Shown: in pieces, positions 25,074 to 32,971 of the stretch
Layout of the letters: each line of letters opens with the position of its first letter
Position numbering within the stretch: the stretch's first letter is position 1
The notes under the pieces: generated by a model
Databases searched by the model: none
Told to the model about the DNA's origin: nothing
Seen by the model: only the letters and a program-made list of their open reading frames with translations
Made by a program: the position numbers and the translations under genes
Assembly: GCF_009192735.1 (NCBI RefSeq)
Contig: NZ_VTFU01000004.1
Location: 124,001 to 188,000 of the forward strand
DNA: 64,000 bases
Reading direction: 5' to 3'
DNA from: Arthrobacter gandavensis
Lineage (GTDB): Bacteria > Actinomycetota > Actinomycetes > Actinomycetales > Micrococcaceae

Positions 25074-25295
25074 ATGAACAAGCACCACAAAGACGCCGCT
25101 GAAAATCTGACGCTCGTGGATTTTGCTGACGACTACCGAGAAGAACGCCTGCAGATTCTGATGGCCGCCCAAACCGAAGCGACCCTCGCCGTCGCCTTCG
25201 AGCAGCGCACAGCCAACCTGATCGCAGCCCTCGGGCAGGTTGGCCCACAGGATGCCATTGCCCGACAGATCGAAGAAAGGCTGAACCTCGCATGA
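25074..25295 (+). CDS. Hypothetical 73-residue helical protein
   Basis: It starts after a GGACACGACC leader and overlaps the nuclease gene by ATGA. It is predicted mostly alpha-helical (LQILMAAQTEATLAVAFEQR) and acidic. Possibly an accessory of the recombination module; function unknown. Confidence 0.55.
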   Translation: MNKHHKDAAENLTLVDFADDYREERLQILMAAQTEATLAVAFEQRTANLIAALGQVGPQDAIARQIEERLNLA

Positions 25296-26152
25296 ACCCG
25301 AAACCCACTGCCCCGCCGGTCCCAGCGGGCCTGGTCTTCACGCACAGCGGCCACCGGTACAAGCTCTCCCAGAAGCCGGGCCCCATCGGTCCCGACAACA
25401 AGTTCCTGCCCGTCACCGGTGTCACCACCATCCTCAATGGCGGCATCCCGAAGCCGGCACTCGTTCGCTGGGCGCCGAAGGTCGTCGCCGAGTGGGTCGC
25501 CGACTCGAAGAACCGCGAGCAGCTGGACACCCTGCTGGACGGGGATCCGGCGGCCGCGGTGCGGGAGCTCAAGGAGCTGCCGACGAAGGCCCGCGACGAG
25601 GCCGGCGTCCGTGGCACCGCGGTGCACAACCTGGCCGAGACTCTGCACTCCACCGGTGAGGCTCCTGACGTGCCCGACGAGCTGCTCGGATTCGTGGAGG
25701 GCTACGTCAAGTTCCTGGACGACTGGCAGATCACGCCTGTCCTCGCGGAACGCCCGGTCGGAAACCGGAAGGACTGGTGGGCCGGAACCTTCGACCTGCT
25801 CTGCACCTCACCGTTCCTCGCCGGCGGAAAGCTCGTGCAGATCGACCTCAAGACGTCGAAGGGCGTCTACGGGGAGACCGCGCTGCAGACCGGCGCCTAT
25901 TCCAAGGCCGAGTTCTACGTTGACGAGCACGGCAACGAACAGCCCATGCCCGAGGTGCACGCCACCTACGTCGCCCACGTGACCGCCGAGGGCACGCACC
26001 TCTACACGCTGGGCGCCGACCGGGCAGCCATCGACCGCCATTACGCCCTGTTCCTGGCCGCGGCCTTTACGCACAAGACCACCAAAGAGCGGGACGCCAT
26101 CATCAGCGAACCACTCACCACCCCGAACACCGAAATGAGCGCAGCAGCATGA
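25292..26152 (+). CDS. PD-(D/E)XK nuclease, phage recombination exonuclease
   Basis: The 286-residue protein has the nuclease core AGTFDLLC followed by KLVQIDLKTSKGVYGE, giving the D...DxK ligands, and a QTGAYSKAEFYV motif III helix. This is a RecB/Cas4-like fold used by phages to resect double-strand ends. It is coupled to the RecT-like gene downstream, the standard exonuclease-annealase pair. Confidence 0.85.
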   Translation: MNPKPTAPPVPAGLVFTHSGHRYKLSQKPGPIGPDNKFLPVTGVTTILNGGIPKPALVRWAPKVVAEWVADSKNREQLDTLLDGDPAAAVRELKELPTKARDEAGVRGTAVHNLAETLHSTGEAPDVPDELLGFVEGYVKFLDDWQITPVLAERPVGNRKDWWAGTFDLLCTSPFLAGGKLVQIDLKTSKGVYGETALQTGAYSKAEFYVDEHGNEQPMPEVHATYVAHVTAEGTHLYTLGADRAAIDRHYALFLAAAFTHKTTKERDAIISEPLTTPNTEMSAAA

Positions 26153-27069
26153 CCGAAGTAGCTACAGTCCCCCAGGCAACAGCCCTTGCCGTCCCGTCCG
26201 CCGCCGGCGCCCCGGCGCTCAATCTGACCGCCACCACCGTGTCACTGCTGGAGTGGGCGCAGGAGCTCGATGCCGCGCACCGCCTCGGCACCGCACTCTG
26301 CGGCACGGAGTTCGTCCCGGCATCCTTCCGCGGTAAGCCCGACGCCGCGGCCGCAGCCATCTTGGCCGGCAAGTCCCTCGGCCTGGATCCGATGAACTCC
26401 CTGTCCAACATCTTCGTGGTGCAGGGCCGCCCGGCCATGTACGCCCGGACCATGGTGGCACTGGTGCTCTCCGCCGGCCATGACATCCGGCGCACCGCTG
26501 CCACACCCGAAGCGGTCACCATCCTTGGCCGCCGCAAGGGCCAGCAGGAGTGGCAAGAATTTACGTGGACCATCGACCGCGCACGGCAGGCCGGGTACCT
26601 CAGCAACAAGAAGTACACCTCCGACCCCATCGCCATGCTCACGGCAAAGGCCCAGGCAGAGGCGTGCAGGACCATCGCCCCGGACGTGCTCACCGGGGTG
26701 GCCGCCTACTCGGTGGAGGACGTAGAGCTGGAGGACCTGGGTGAGACGCCCACCGCTCCGGCCGCGGCGCCCGCCGTCGCGAAGCCGGCGCGCACCATCA
26801 AGCGGCGCGCCGCAGCGCCGGCGCCTGAGGTTCCCGACGTCGTCGCCGAGCCACCGGCACCCGAGGAAGAACCGGAGCCCCCAGCCGGGCCGGTCGACAC
26901 CGAGACTGGCGAGTTGCCGCCCGAGCGTGACTGGTTTGCCGAGATTGATCTGGCCGCCGGTGACGTAACCGCACTCCGCGCTCTCTGGACCGCTGCCCGC
27001 GACGCCGGGGCCGACCCCGAAACCCTGGACGCCATCGCGTCTGCCGCAACTGCAGCAAAGGACCAGTAA
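26149..27069 (+). CDS. RecT-like single-strand annealing protein
   Basis: In 306 residues, the first 190 carry the RecT-family core: a KPDAAAAAILAGKSLGLDPM helix, then NIFVVQGRPAMYARTMVALV and AMLTAKAQAEACRTIAPDVL. The rest is a Pro/Ala/Glu-rich linker and a short helical C-terminus that may bind SSB or the nuclease. It starts by ATGA overlap with the exonuclease gene. Function: annealing of complementary strands during phage recombination. Confidence 0.85.
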   Translation: MTEVATVPQATALAVPSAAGAPALNLTATTVSLLEWAQELDAAHRLGTALCGTEFVPASFRGKPDAAAAAILAGKSLGLDPMNSLSNIFVVQGRPAMYARTMVALVLSAGHDIRRTAATPEAVTILGRRKGQQEWQEFTWTIDRARQAGYLSNKKYTSDPIAMLTAKAQAEACRTIAPDVLTGVAAYSVEDVELEDLGETPTAPAAAPAVAKPARTIKRRAAAPAPEVPDVVAEPPAPEEEPEPPAGPVDTETGELPPERDWFAEIDLAAGDVTALRALWTAARDAGADPETLDAIASAATAAKDQ

Positions 27070-27470
27070 TGAGCACGACGATCAGCAAACTGCAGGAGCG
27101 AGCCTACCGCCAGTCGGCAGACAAGGGCTTCCACGACAACGAGCCGACCGAGGGGCGCGCACTCCTGTCCCTGAATGCGGAACGGATCGCCCTCATGCAC
27201 TCGGAACTGTCCGAAGCGCTGGAAGAACTCAGGAACGGGCGGGCGACCAACGAAACGTACTACCCAAGCAACGATTTGGGCCTCAAGGCGAACAGCCCCA
27301 AGTACATCGGAACCTTCAAGCCTGAGGGTGTGCCGTCTGAGATGGCTGACGTCGTCATTCGCGTCCTCGACTTCTGCGGTGCCAACGGGATCGACCTCGA
27401 GGCAATGATCCTCGAAAAGCTCGACTACAACGCAAGCCGTGCCCGCATGCACGGCGGAAAGCAGTTCTAA
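27069..27470 (+). CDS. MazG-like nucleotide pyrophosphohydrolase
   Basis: The 133-residue protein has the all-alpha NTP-PPase layout: metal motif ELSEALEELR (ExxEE-like) and a second EMADVVIRVLD (ExxD). Many phages use such enzymes to hydrolyse modified or alarmone nucleotides or to adjust dNTP pools. It overlaps the RecT-like gene by one base and precedes ssb by two bases. Confidence 0.8.
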   Translation: MSTTISKLQERAYRQSADKGFHDNEPTEGRALLSLNAERIALMHSELSEALEELRNGRATNETYYPSNDLGLKANSPKYIGTFKPEGVPSEMADVVIRVLDFCGANGIDLEAMILEKLDYNASRARMHGGKQF

Positions 27471-27472
27471 CC

Positions 27473-27964
27473 ATGTCAGGCGAGACCTATATCACCGCCG
27501 TTGGGCGGGTCACCGCGGACCCCGAACTGCGGATCCTGCCGAACGGCTCGGCCGTGGCCAGCTTCAAGGTGGCCGTAAACCCCCGCAAGTTCAACAAGCA
27601 GACCAACGAGTGGGAGAGCAAGTCCGCCAAGTTCTGGCAGTGCCAGGCATGGAACACCGGCAAGCAGACCCTCGCAGACAACGTCATCGAGGCTGTCCAG
27701 AAGGGCACCTCGGTCATCGTCTACGGCGAGTTGGAGACCCGCGAGTGGGAGACCAAGGAAGGCGAGAAGCGGTCCGCGGATCAGCTGCGCGTCATCAGCG
27801 TCGGCAAGGATCTGACTTGGCATCAGGGCAACAGTGCTCCTCCGGCTGCGGGTGGCTATGGCCACCCGACCGCCGCGCCGTCGTCCGACCCGTGGGGCTC
27901 ACCCGCGTCCGCCGGCAACGGCTGGGGCGCCTCGACGCCCGACGTCGCCGAGCCTCCCTTCTAA
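27473..27964 (+). CDS. ssb: Single-stranded DNA-binding protein
   Basis: The 163-residue OB-fold protein has the SSB pattern ITAVGRVTADPELRILPNG, FWQCQAWNTGKQTLADNV and VYGELETREWETKEGEK. After residue 112 there is a Gly/Pro/Ala-rich linker and the acidic tip DVAEPPF, as in true SSB partner-binding tails. It would coat phage ssDNA during replication and recombination. A strong hairpin follows it. Confidence 0.93.
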   Translation: MSGETYITAVGRVTADPELRILPNGSAVASFKVAVNPRKFNKQTNEWESKSAKFWQCQAWNTGKQTLADNVIEAVQKGTSVIVYGELETREWETKEGEKRSADQLRVISVGKDLTWHQGNSAPPAAGGYGHPTAAPSSDPWGSPASAGNGWGASTPDVAEPPF

Positions 27965-27981
27965 CCCACCCCTCTTTCGTT

Positions 27982-28011
27982 GTGCCGCCCGTCTTGCCTG
28001 ACGGGCGGCAC
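27982..28011 (+). terminator. Strong hairpin after ssb
   Basis: GTGCCGCCCGTC and GACGGGCGGCAC form a perfect 12-bp stem with a TTGCCT loop, followed by CCTTTCC. It lies 18 bases beyond the ssb stop and probably ends or attenuates early transcription. Confidence 0.7.
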
Positions 28012-28035
28012 CCTTTCCACCACCAGGAGAAAACA

Positions 28036-28173
28036 ATGTCGATTCCCACGCTCGCCCTTCGCCCGCCCGTCGCCATGCCGCCCAAGCGTCAGCGGCCAGC
28101 AGCCGAGAACCAGTGCACCAGCTGCGGCTACATCCTCTCCCCCACCGGCGAATGCATCGGGTGCTCCGAATGA
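28036..28173 (+). CDS. 45-residue zinc-ribbon microprotein
   Basis: The ATG follows AGGAGAAAACA. After a basic N-terminus the product has CTSCGYILSPTGECIGC, a single CxxC-CxxC zinc ribbon. It overlaps the next gene by ATGA. Function unknown; one of several such mini-ribbons in this phage. Confidence 0.6.
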   Translation: MSIPTLALRPPVAMPPKRQRPAAENQCTSCGYILSPTGECIGCSE

Positions 28174-28505
28174 GCTACGTCCGCGGAGCATCGAAGGTGC
28201 AGCCCTTCCGCGTACTCCGCTCTTTCGAAGTCCAGATAATCGAGGCTCGGAACCACCTGATCGGGCTGCAGAAGCAGATCGCCGAGTCCAAGGCTGAGGC
28301 ATCACAGGTCCGGCATATCGCTCTCAGGGCCCGGCTCCGGAGCGCCGTGGAGTACCGCCCCATGACGCCCGAGCAATTCCAAGCCGAAGCGCAGCGGTCC
28401 TACGACCATGCGATGCGGCTCCACCCGGACAACGCCGAACTCGGCCGGTTCCGCCTGGCGGAGGCGACAGCCGAAGCCTACGAAACCGAAAGGGCAGCTG
28501 CATGA
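28170..28505 (+). CDS. Hypothetical phage protein (111 aa)
   Basis: The start at 28170 is set by the ATGA overlap; a longer frame from 28113 is out of context. The protein is mostly helical and basic in the first half (NHLIGLQKQIAESKAEASQV), with a C-terminal helical part (RSYDHAMRLHPDNAELG). No family recognised. Confidence 0.6.
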   Translation: MSYVRGASKVQPFRVLRSFEVQIIEARNHLIGLQKQIAESKAEASQVRHIALRARLRSAVEYRPMTPEQFQAEAQRSYDHAMRLHPDNAELGRFRLAEATAEAYETERAAA

Positions 28506-28657
28506 GCATCATGGCCACCCGGATCCGGCCCACACGCGAACTCCGCAGCGAGGAGCACATCTGCCGGCGCTGCGGCATCGACTTCAACGGCCGTGCTGGC
28601 TCCGAGTACTGCAAAGACTGCCGCTGGCACGTCACGCCATCCACCAATCAGAAATAA
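28502..28657 (+). CDS. 51-residue zinc-ribbon microprotein
   Basis: It starts in an ATGA overlap. The product has CRRCGIDFNGRAGSEYCKDC, a CxxC-x12-CxxC zinc-binding pattern, with a basic N-terminus. It is just before the DNA methyltransferase gene. Function unknown. Confidence 0.55.
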   Translation: MSIMATRIRPTRELRSEEHICRRCGIDFNGRAGSEYCKDCRWHVTPSTNQK

Positions 28658-28671
28658 GAAGCGAGCAACAA

Positions 28672-29910
28672 ATGAGTCTCACCCTTACCGACATGTTCTG
28701 CGGCGCCGGCGGCAGCTCCACCGGGGCCATCATGAACCCGGGCATCGAAGTGAAGCTGGCCCTGAACCACTGGCAGCGCGCCATCGACACCCACCAGCAC
28801 AACCACCCAGACGCCGACCATGCCTGCGCCGACGTCCAGCACATCGACCCCCGCTACACCCCGAAGACCGACCTGCTGTGGGCATCCCCCGAGTGCACGA
28901 ACCACTCGAATGCCAAGGGAAAGAAGCGGCCCAGCAATGACGCGCTGCTCTTCACCGATGGACTGCCGGATGAGGCTGCCGAGCGGTCCCGCGCCACCAT
29001 GTGGGATGTGCCCCGGTTCGCCGAGCAGCACAACTACCAGGCGATCATGACGGAGAACGTCGTCGAGGCCGGGAAGTGGGGACCGTTCCCCGCATGGCTC
29101 TACGCCATGGAAACGCTCGGCTACGAACACCATCAGGTCTACATGAACTCAATGCACGCCCAGGCATTCGGAAAGGGCGCCCCGCAGTCACGCGACCGCA
29201 TGTACGTCATCTTCTGGAAGAAGGGCAACCCGCGGCCGGACTTCAACAAGCTGCGCCCCTACGCCGAATGCGCCAAGCACGGGCGCGTGCAGGCCATCCA
29301 GGCATTCAAGGGCCAGCAGTGGGGCAAGTACCGCACGCAGTACCACTGGCGCTGCCCGCGCACCGAGTGCCGCAACGCCATCCTCGAACCCGCGGTGGAA
29401 GCTGCGGCCACGGCCATCGACTGGACCCTGACCGGCAAGCGCATCGGCGACCGCGCCAAGCCCCTGGCGGAGAAGACGCTCGGCAGGATCGTCGACGGCC
29501 TGAACAAGTACCCGGCCGCCAACAACCTGCTCATCACCTACTACGGGAAGTCCACGCCGGCCACCGCCGACCAGCCCTACTCCACATTCACCACCCGGGA
29601 CCGGCACGCACTCATCGTGCCGCTGCGCCGGAACGGCAAGGCCAAGCCCGCACTGACCATGCCCTACGACACCTTCGCCGCCGGCGGCAACCACCACTCA
29701 CTCGTGGAATACGACAGCCCCGAAGTCACGGACGCGCTCATGCGGATGATCCAGCCCCATGAGCAGTCCTGGGGGATGGCCTTCCCGCGGGAGTACCAGA
29801 TCCTCGGAACCATGAAGGAGCGCACCATGCAGGCCGGAAACGCCGTCACGCCCCCGGCAGCAAGGGACTTGGTTGGAATCGTCGCCGAGTCGCTGGAGGT
29901 GGCGGGGTGA
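28672..29910 (+). CDS. DNA cytosine-5 methyltransferase
   Basis: The 412-residue enzyme has motif I MFCGAGGSSTGA (8-19), a motif IV in the form ASPECTNHS with catalytic Cys75, motif VI TENVVEAG, motif VIII GAPQSRDRMYVIFW and motif X QAGNAVTPPAARDLV. A long target-recognition region lies between. No restriction enzyme gene adjoins it, so it is an orphan, probably protecting phage DNA from host restriction or marking phage genomes. Sequence specificity cannot be read. Confidence 0.88.
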   Translation: MSLTLTDMFCGAGGSSTGAIMNPGIEVKLALNHWQRAIDTHQHNHPDADHACADVQHIDPRYTPKTDLLWASPECTNHSNAKGKKRPSNDALLFTDGLPDEAAERSRATMWDVPRFAEQHNYQAIMTENVVEAGKWGPFPAWLYAMETLGYEHHQVYMNSMHAQAFGKGAPQSRDRMYVIFWKKGNPRPDFNKLRPYAECAKHGRVQAIQAFKGQQWGKYRTQYHWRCPRTECRNAILEPAVEAAATAIDWTLTGKRIGDRAKPLAEKTLGRIVDGLNKYPAANNLLITYYGKSTPATADQPYSTFTTRDRHALIVPLRRNGKAKPALTMPYDTFAAGGNHHSLVEYDSPEVTDALMRMIQPHEQSWGMAFPREYQILGTMKERTMQAGNAVTPPAARDLVGIVAESLEVAG

Positions 29911-29912
29911 AA

Positions 29913-30242
29913 TCATCGATCCTTCGTTTTGGCACGGACCTCCTCGACTTGCATGGCAATGAAGAACAAATAAAGGACCACAGCTGCCAAGTAAAAGAAG
30001 ATGTTGATGGTTACCATCGTTCCGTTCACATCCTCTTCATTTCCGGCGCCGGTAACCTTCAGCGCATAAATCGTCCCAAGAAAGCAAGCGGACACTGCGA
30101 TCCACCGGACAGTGATTGCAACCGCAACCCAGCCTTTGGCCAGGCCCCCGTAGCTAATGTAGCGACCCTCAATGGCCAGCAAGACCAGGAATACAGGGAA
30201 GATCTGCGCGACCACCGGTGCTGCTTCTGCTCCAAGGATCAT
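29913..30242 (-). CDS. Small multi-pass membrane protein, inserted against the operon
   Basis: This 109-residue protein is encoded antisense to all neighbours. It has three to four hydrophobic segments (AQIFPVFLVLLAIEG, WVAVAITVRWIAVSACFLGT, TINIFFYLAAVVLYLFFIAM) and a charged C-terminus (EEVRAKTKDR). The DNA is visibly less GC-rich than that of flanking genes. It fills the gap between the methyltransferase and replication genes exactly. A lysogen-expressed moron, for instance superinfection exclusion, is a reasonable guess. No family recognised. Confidence 0.6.
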   Translation of the reverse strand: MILGAEAAPVVAQIFPVFLVLLAIEGRYISYGGLAKGWVAVAITVRWIAVSACFLGTIYALKVTGAGNEEDVNGTMVTINIFFYLAAVVLYLFFIAMQVEEVRAKTKDR

Positions 30243-30288
30243 CCAAAAAACCTAACCCAATGCAGCCAGCATGTCAGGAGTACTAGGT

Positions 30289-30633
30289 ATGGCTTGGTTC
30301 AACGCTGACGACAAAATGCACTCCCATCCGAAGCCCCGCAAGGCCGGCCTGGAGGCTATGGGCCTCTGGCTCGTCTGCGGCACCTACTGCACGGATTACC
30401 TCACGGACGGCGTCGTGCCGGCCTGGTACGTGGACTCGTGGCCGAAGGGTAAGCAGCTGGCTCAGAAGCTCATCAAGGCCGGGTTCTGGGTGGACGACGA
30501 GGAGGGCTACAGGTTCCTCTCGTGGGACGAATACCAGCGCACGAAGAAGCAGGTCGAGATCGATAAGGCCAAGGCCAGGGAGCGTAAAGCGGCATGGCGG
30601 CAGAACAGGAATGGAACGGAGGAGGAACAGTAA
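30289..30633 (+). CDS. Phage replisome-organiser-like protein
   Basis: The ATG at 30289 follows AGGAGTACTAGGT. The 114-residue product begins MAWFNADDKMHSHPKPRKAG and continues with LWLVCGTYCTDYLTDGVVP and GYRFLSWDEYQRTKKQVE, then a very basic helix. Actinophages carry this N-terminal winged-helix module in replication initiation or helicase-loading proteins. The usual C-terminal part is absent in this frame; neighbouring frames may hold remnants. Confidence 0.72.
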   Translation: MAWFNADDKMHSHPKPRKAGLEAMGLWLVCGTYCTDYLTDGVVPAWYVDSWPKGKQLAQKLIKAGFWVDDEEGYRFLSWDEYQRTKKQVEIDKAKARERKAAWRQNRNGTEEEQ

Positions 30634-30821
30634 TGTCCCGCATGTTGTCCCGTGGGACAGAACGCGTCCGGAACGTGTCAGGAACAATGCCCAAGACCAA
30701 GACCAAGACCAAGTACTTAAAACCCACCTCTTGGGGGTGGTTGGCTTTTAAAGAATCTGGGGAGACAAGCAAGCAATCGTTGAGGACTTTACGCGTGGGG
30801 AGACGGACGGTTGCCTGCTGA
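30633..30821 (+). CDS. Possible short downstream frame of the replication locus
   Basis: A TAATG overlap opens a 62-codon frame whose N-terminal part (SRMLSRGTERVRNVSGT) looks like the Ser/Arg-rich linker found in actinophage replication proteins. It includes an ACCAAG tandem repeat coding for KTKTKTK. The last part reads as noncoding. Either a separate peptide, a frameshifted linker, or spurious. Confidence 0.3.
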   Translation: MSRMLSRGTERVRNVSGTMPKTKTKTKYLKPTSWGWLAFKESGETSKQSLRTLRVGRRTVAC

Positions 30822-31203
30822 AATTCCCCTCACAGAGCTCCAAGCCACCCACCTGGCGAACATCCTCCACCAGCTCCGACCGGAGTGGGGCATCAGCTCG
30901 ATGATGACACTGTTCGGCAACAACCGAACGTTCGCCCCCTTCCCCGCACTGGTCGAAGCAGCCGTGAAGGTCGCCAGGAACCCTGCGAAGAAATACCCGA
31001 ACGTCATCTTCATGACCGGCTCCCACTGGGACACCACGGCACCGGACATCGGAGCCCAAGCCCCAGCAGGGCCACCCTGCGAAGACCACGACACCGAACC
31101 AGCTCACAACTGCCGGTCCTGCATCGCAGACACCAAGGTCGGGCAACGGCCCGTCACCCACATCGGCAAGCACTACACACCAGAAAGCGAGACAGCAGCA
31201 TGA
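30811..31203 (+). CDS. Hypothetical replication-region protein (130 aa)
   Basis: A TTG at 30811 follows GGGGAGACGGACGG. The frame is open for about 25 bases upstream. The first half is helical (ELQATHLANILHQLRPEWG, FPALVEAAVKVARNP), like the C-terminal part of actinophage replisome organisers. The second half has CEDHDTEPAHNCRSC, a possible zinc site. It overlaps the next gene by ATGA. May be the separated C-terminal half of the 30289 gene. Confidence 0.55.
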   Translation: MPAEIPLTELQATHLANILHQLRPEWGISSMMTLFGNNRTFAPFPALVEAAVKVARNPAKKYPNVIFMTGSHWDTTAPDIGAQAPAGPPCEDHDTEPAHNCRSCIADTKVGQRPVTHIGKHYTPESETAA

Positions 31204-31886
31204 GCATCAACCACGCAGACCCGTACGCAGCCAGCCACAGGAGTTTCATGGCAGGCGGCGGCAAGTACCCGATGACGATCCTGCACGACGACGGCGTCTA
31301 CCGGCACCTCCGGTTCGACAAGCCGAAGGATCAGGGCTTCAACGAGCCGTTCCACATCATCACCTGGCCGGGACGCCTCACCATCGCCGGCGGCCACGGC
31401 ACCTACACGTTCGCTCGCATGCAAGACATGTTCGAGTTCTTCACCCCCGGCCCGTGGAGCATCAACCCGGGCTACTGGGGCGAGAAGCTCGAGGCAATCG
31501 ACAAGAACGCCGGCTACCGCGAATACGACCCCGCGATCTTCAAGGAATGGCTGCTGCAGGACTTCTGGGAGCGCCGCACAGAGTACCCACCCAATCAGGC
31601 CCGTGAGATTTGGGAAGACCTGCGGTACCAGCTCTTCGCCTACGACGAAGACAGTGACGGCGACTATGCCCGCGGCGTCCTGGATCGCTTCAACACGAAC
31701 GGCTTCGAGTACGACGACCTGTGGGAGGTCGACTGGGACGGATACACCTCGCACTACCTCTGGTCGCTGCACGCCATCGTCTGGGGAATCCGGCAGTACC
31801 GGGCAGCCAAGGCGACCCTCCCCGAAGGGGCGACCGGAACCAACCAGGAGCCCACCCCTAGCACCACCCCGGAGGCACGTTCGTGA
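31200..31886 (+). CDS. Hypothetical phage protein (228 aa)
   Basis: The start is set by an ATGA overlap. The protein is acidic and rich in Trp, Tyr and Phe. It contains THIITWPG-like and GGHGTYTFARMQDMFEFF segments and a conserved-looking WSLHAIVWGIRQYR helix near the C-terminus. Similar proteins are common in actinophages without known function. About 150 bp with no gene follow it. Confidence 0.65.
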   Translation: MSINHADPYAASHRSFMAGGGKYPMTILHDDGVYRHLRFDKPKDQGFNEPFHIITWPGRLTIAGGHGTYTFARMQDMFEFFTPGPWSINPGYWGEKLEAIDKNAGYREYDPAIFKEWLLQDFWERRTEYPPNQAREIWEDLRYQLFAYDEDSDGDYARGVLDRFNTNGFEYDDLWEVDWDGYTSHYLWSLHAIVWGIRQYRAAKATLPEGATGTNQEPTPSTTPEARS

Positions 31887-32033
31887 ACCCCGTACCGTGA
31901 CCCATGCCCGCACTGTGGCCTGTCAGTCGACACACTGACGCCTGGCAGGCCATCGACCCCCGGTTGGGATGATCCCCCGTCCCGACCCAAACGAACCCCG
32001 CACAGAGGCGCACAGCGCCGGAACGGAACGACC

Positions 32034-32177
32034 ATGACCCGCATCCAGATCACGACGGAATATCAACCCCTTTGCGACTGCGGCAACACATACGGCGACG
32101 CGATCAACAACGAGGCCGAGGCACTGAGGTTCATCCGCGAGTTTCCTACCTGCAGCCAGTGCGAGGTGGACCAGTGA
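32034..32177 (+). CDS. 47-residue zinc-binding microprotein
   Basis: The 47-residue product has CDCGNTYGDA and CSQCEVDQ, a spaced cysteine pair typical of mini zinc fingers. It ends in a GTGA overlap with the RusA-like gene. The start ATG lacks a strong ribosome site. Function unknown. Confidence 0.5.
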   Translation: MTRIQITTEYQPLCDCGNTYGDAINNEAEALRFIREFPTCSQCEVDQ

Positions 32178-32545
32178 CCATCACCCTCACAATCCCGGCG
32201 CCGGCGAAGTGGCTGAACTCGAACGACCGGATGCACTGGCGGCCCCGGGCGAAGCTCACGAAGGCCTGGCGCCAGGCAGCGCAAGTGTATGCCCGCCAGG
32301 CGAAGCTCCCCAAGGGGCTGGCCCGGGTCCGCATCGACGTCCAGGTGCACAAGACCACCCCGAACCGGTACGACGCCATGAACCTCTACCCGACACTGAA
32401 AGCCGTGGTCGATGGGCTCGTGGACTACGGCCTCGTGATGGACGACAACAACGACCATGTGACCGGCCCGTTCATAACCGACGGCGGTCGGGCTGAAACC
32501 GCGAAAGTGGTCCTAATCGTGACCGAGATATTGCCTGACAGTTGA
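32174..32545 (+). CDS. RusA-like Holliday junction resolvase
   Basis: The GTG start gives 123 residues. The RusA pattern is clear: NSNDRMHWRPRAKLTKAWRQ near the N-terminus, then the acidic cluster RYDAMNLYPTLKAVVDGLVD and VMDDNNDHV that binds the metal. It would resolve recombination or replication junctions before packaging. GTGA overlap with the upstream zinc microprotein. Confidence 0.85.
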   Translation: MTITLTIPAPAKWLNSNDRMHWRPRAKLTKAWRQAAQVYARQAKLPKGLARVRIDVQVHKTTPNRYDAMNLYPTLKAVVDGLVDYGLVMDDNNDHVTGPFITDGGRAETAKVVLIVTEILPDS

Positions 32546-32590
32546 TGCTTTATGGACTGCCAGTTGATAGACTGAGCGGACACGTAAAAG

Positions 32591-32620
32591 GCCCCGCGGG
32601 TGCTGACACACCCCGGGGCC
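32591..32620. terminator. GC hairpin after the rusA-like gene
   Basis: GGCCCCG and CGGGGCC with inner GGGTG/CACCC pairing form a hairpin about 45 bases past the stop. On the plus strand it lacks a T run; on the minus strand TTTT follows. It may attenuate rightward transcription. Confidence 0.45.
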
Positions 32621-32650
32621 ACGGCCGAACAATGACCAAGAAAGTTCGAC

Positions 32651-32971
32651 ATGAGCAACGATAGCAAGACCACTGAGGCAGCTGTTGAGGCAGCCGCTCA
32701 AGCGCTGTGGCAGGTCCAGCCTCTGACCCGCGAGAACGTACGAGCAGCAGCACGGCGTGCATTGGAAGCCGCCGGGCCCCGCACCATCACGACGGTCGAG
32801 GAAGTCTCGGCCCTCCCGAACGGGTCGCAGATTCAAGACGCTGACCCCGCCCTGTGCGAGAAGGTGAATGGCCGCTGGTACATAACCGGCAGTGACTACG
32901 ACTATGGCGACATTCATATCACCCTCCCCGCCACTGTCCTTCACGAGCCGGAAGCCGAGGCCACCCGATGA
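32651..32971 (+). CDS. Hypothetical phage protein (106 aa)
   Basis: The first half is an Ala-rich helix (EAAVEAAAQALWQVQPL, NVRAAARRALEAAG). The second half reads as a beta-rich SH3-like domain (ITTVEEVSALPNGSQI, GRWYITGSDYDYGDIHITLPATVLH). It overlaps the next gene by ATGA. Function unknown. Confidence 0.6.
   Translation: MSNDSKTTEAAVEAAAQALWQVQPLTRENVRAAARRALEAAGPRTITTVEEVSALPNGSQIQDADPALCEKVNGRWYITGSDYDYGDIHITLPATVLHEPEAEATR

Noticed and set aside
23752-25653. Long minus-strand open frame (633 codons)
   Set aside because: It is antisense to the AAA ATPase and nuclease genes. Its composition is that of a GC-rich shadow frame and it shows no motif; the plus-strand genes have clear domains and coupled starts.
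26149-27069. Reverse-strand frame 26706-27452 as a separate gene
   Set aside because: It is the complement of the Pro/Ala-rich RecT-like tail and the MazG-like gene, with no independent support.
30690-30716. ACCAAG tandem repeat as a CRISPR-like or regulatory repeat
   Set aside because: Only about four short units without spacers; more likely part of a coding linker. No CRISPR array or cas gene is seen anywhere in the window.
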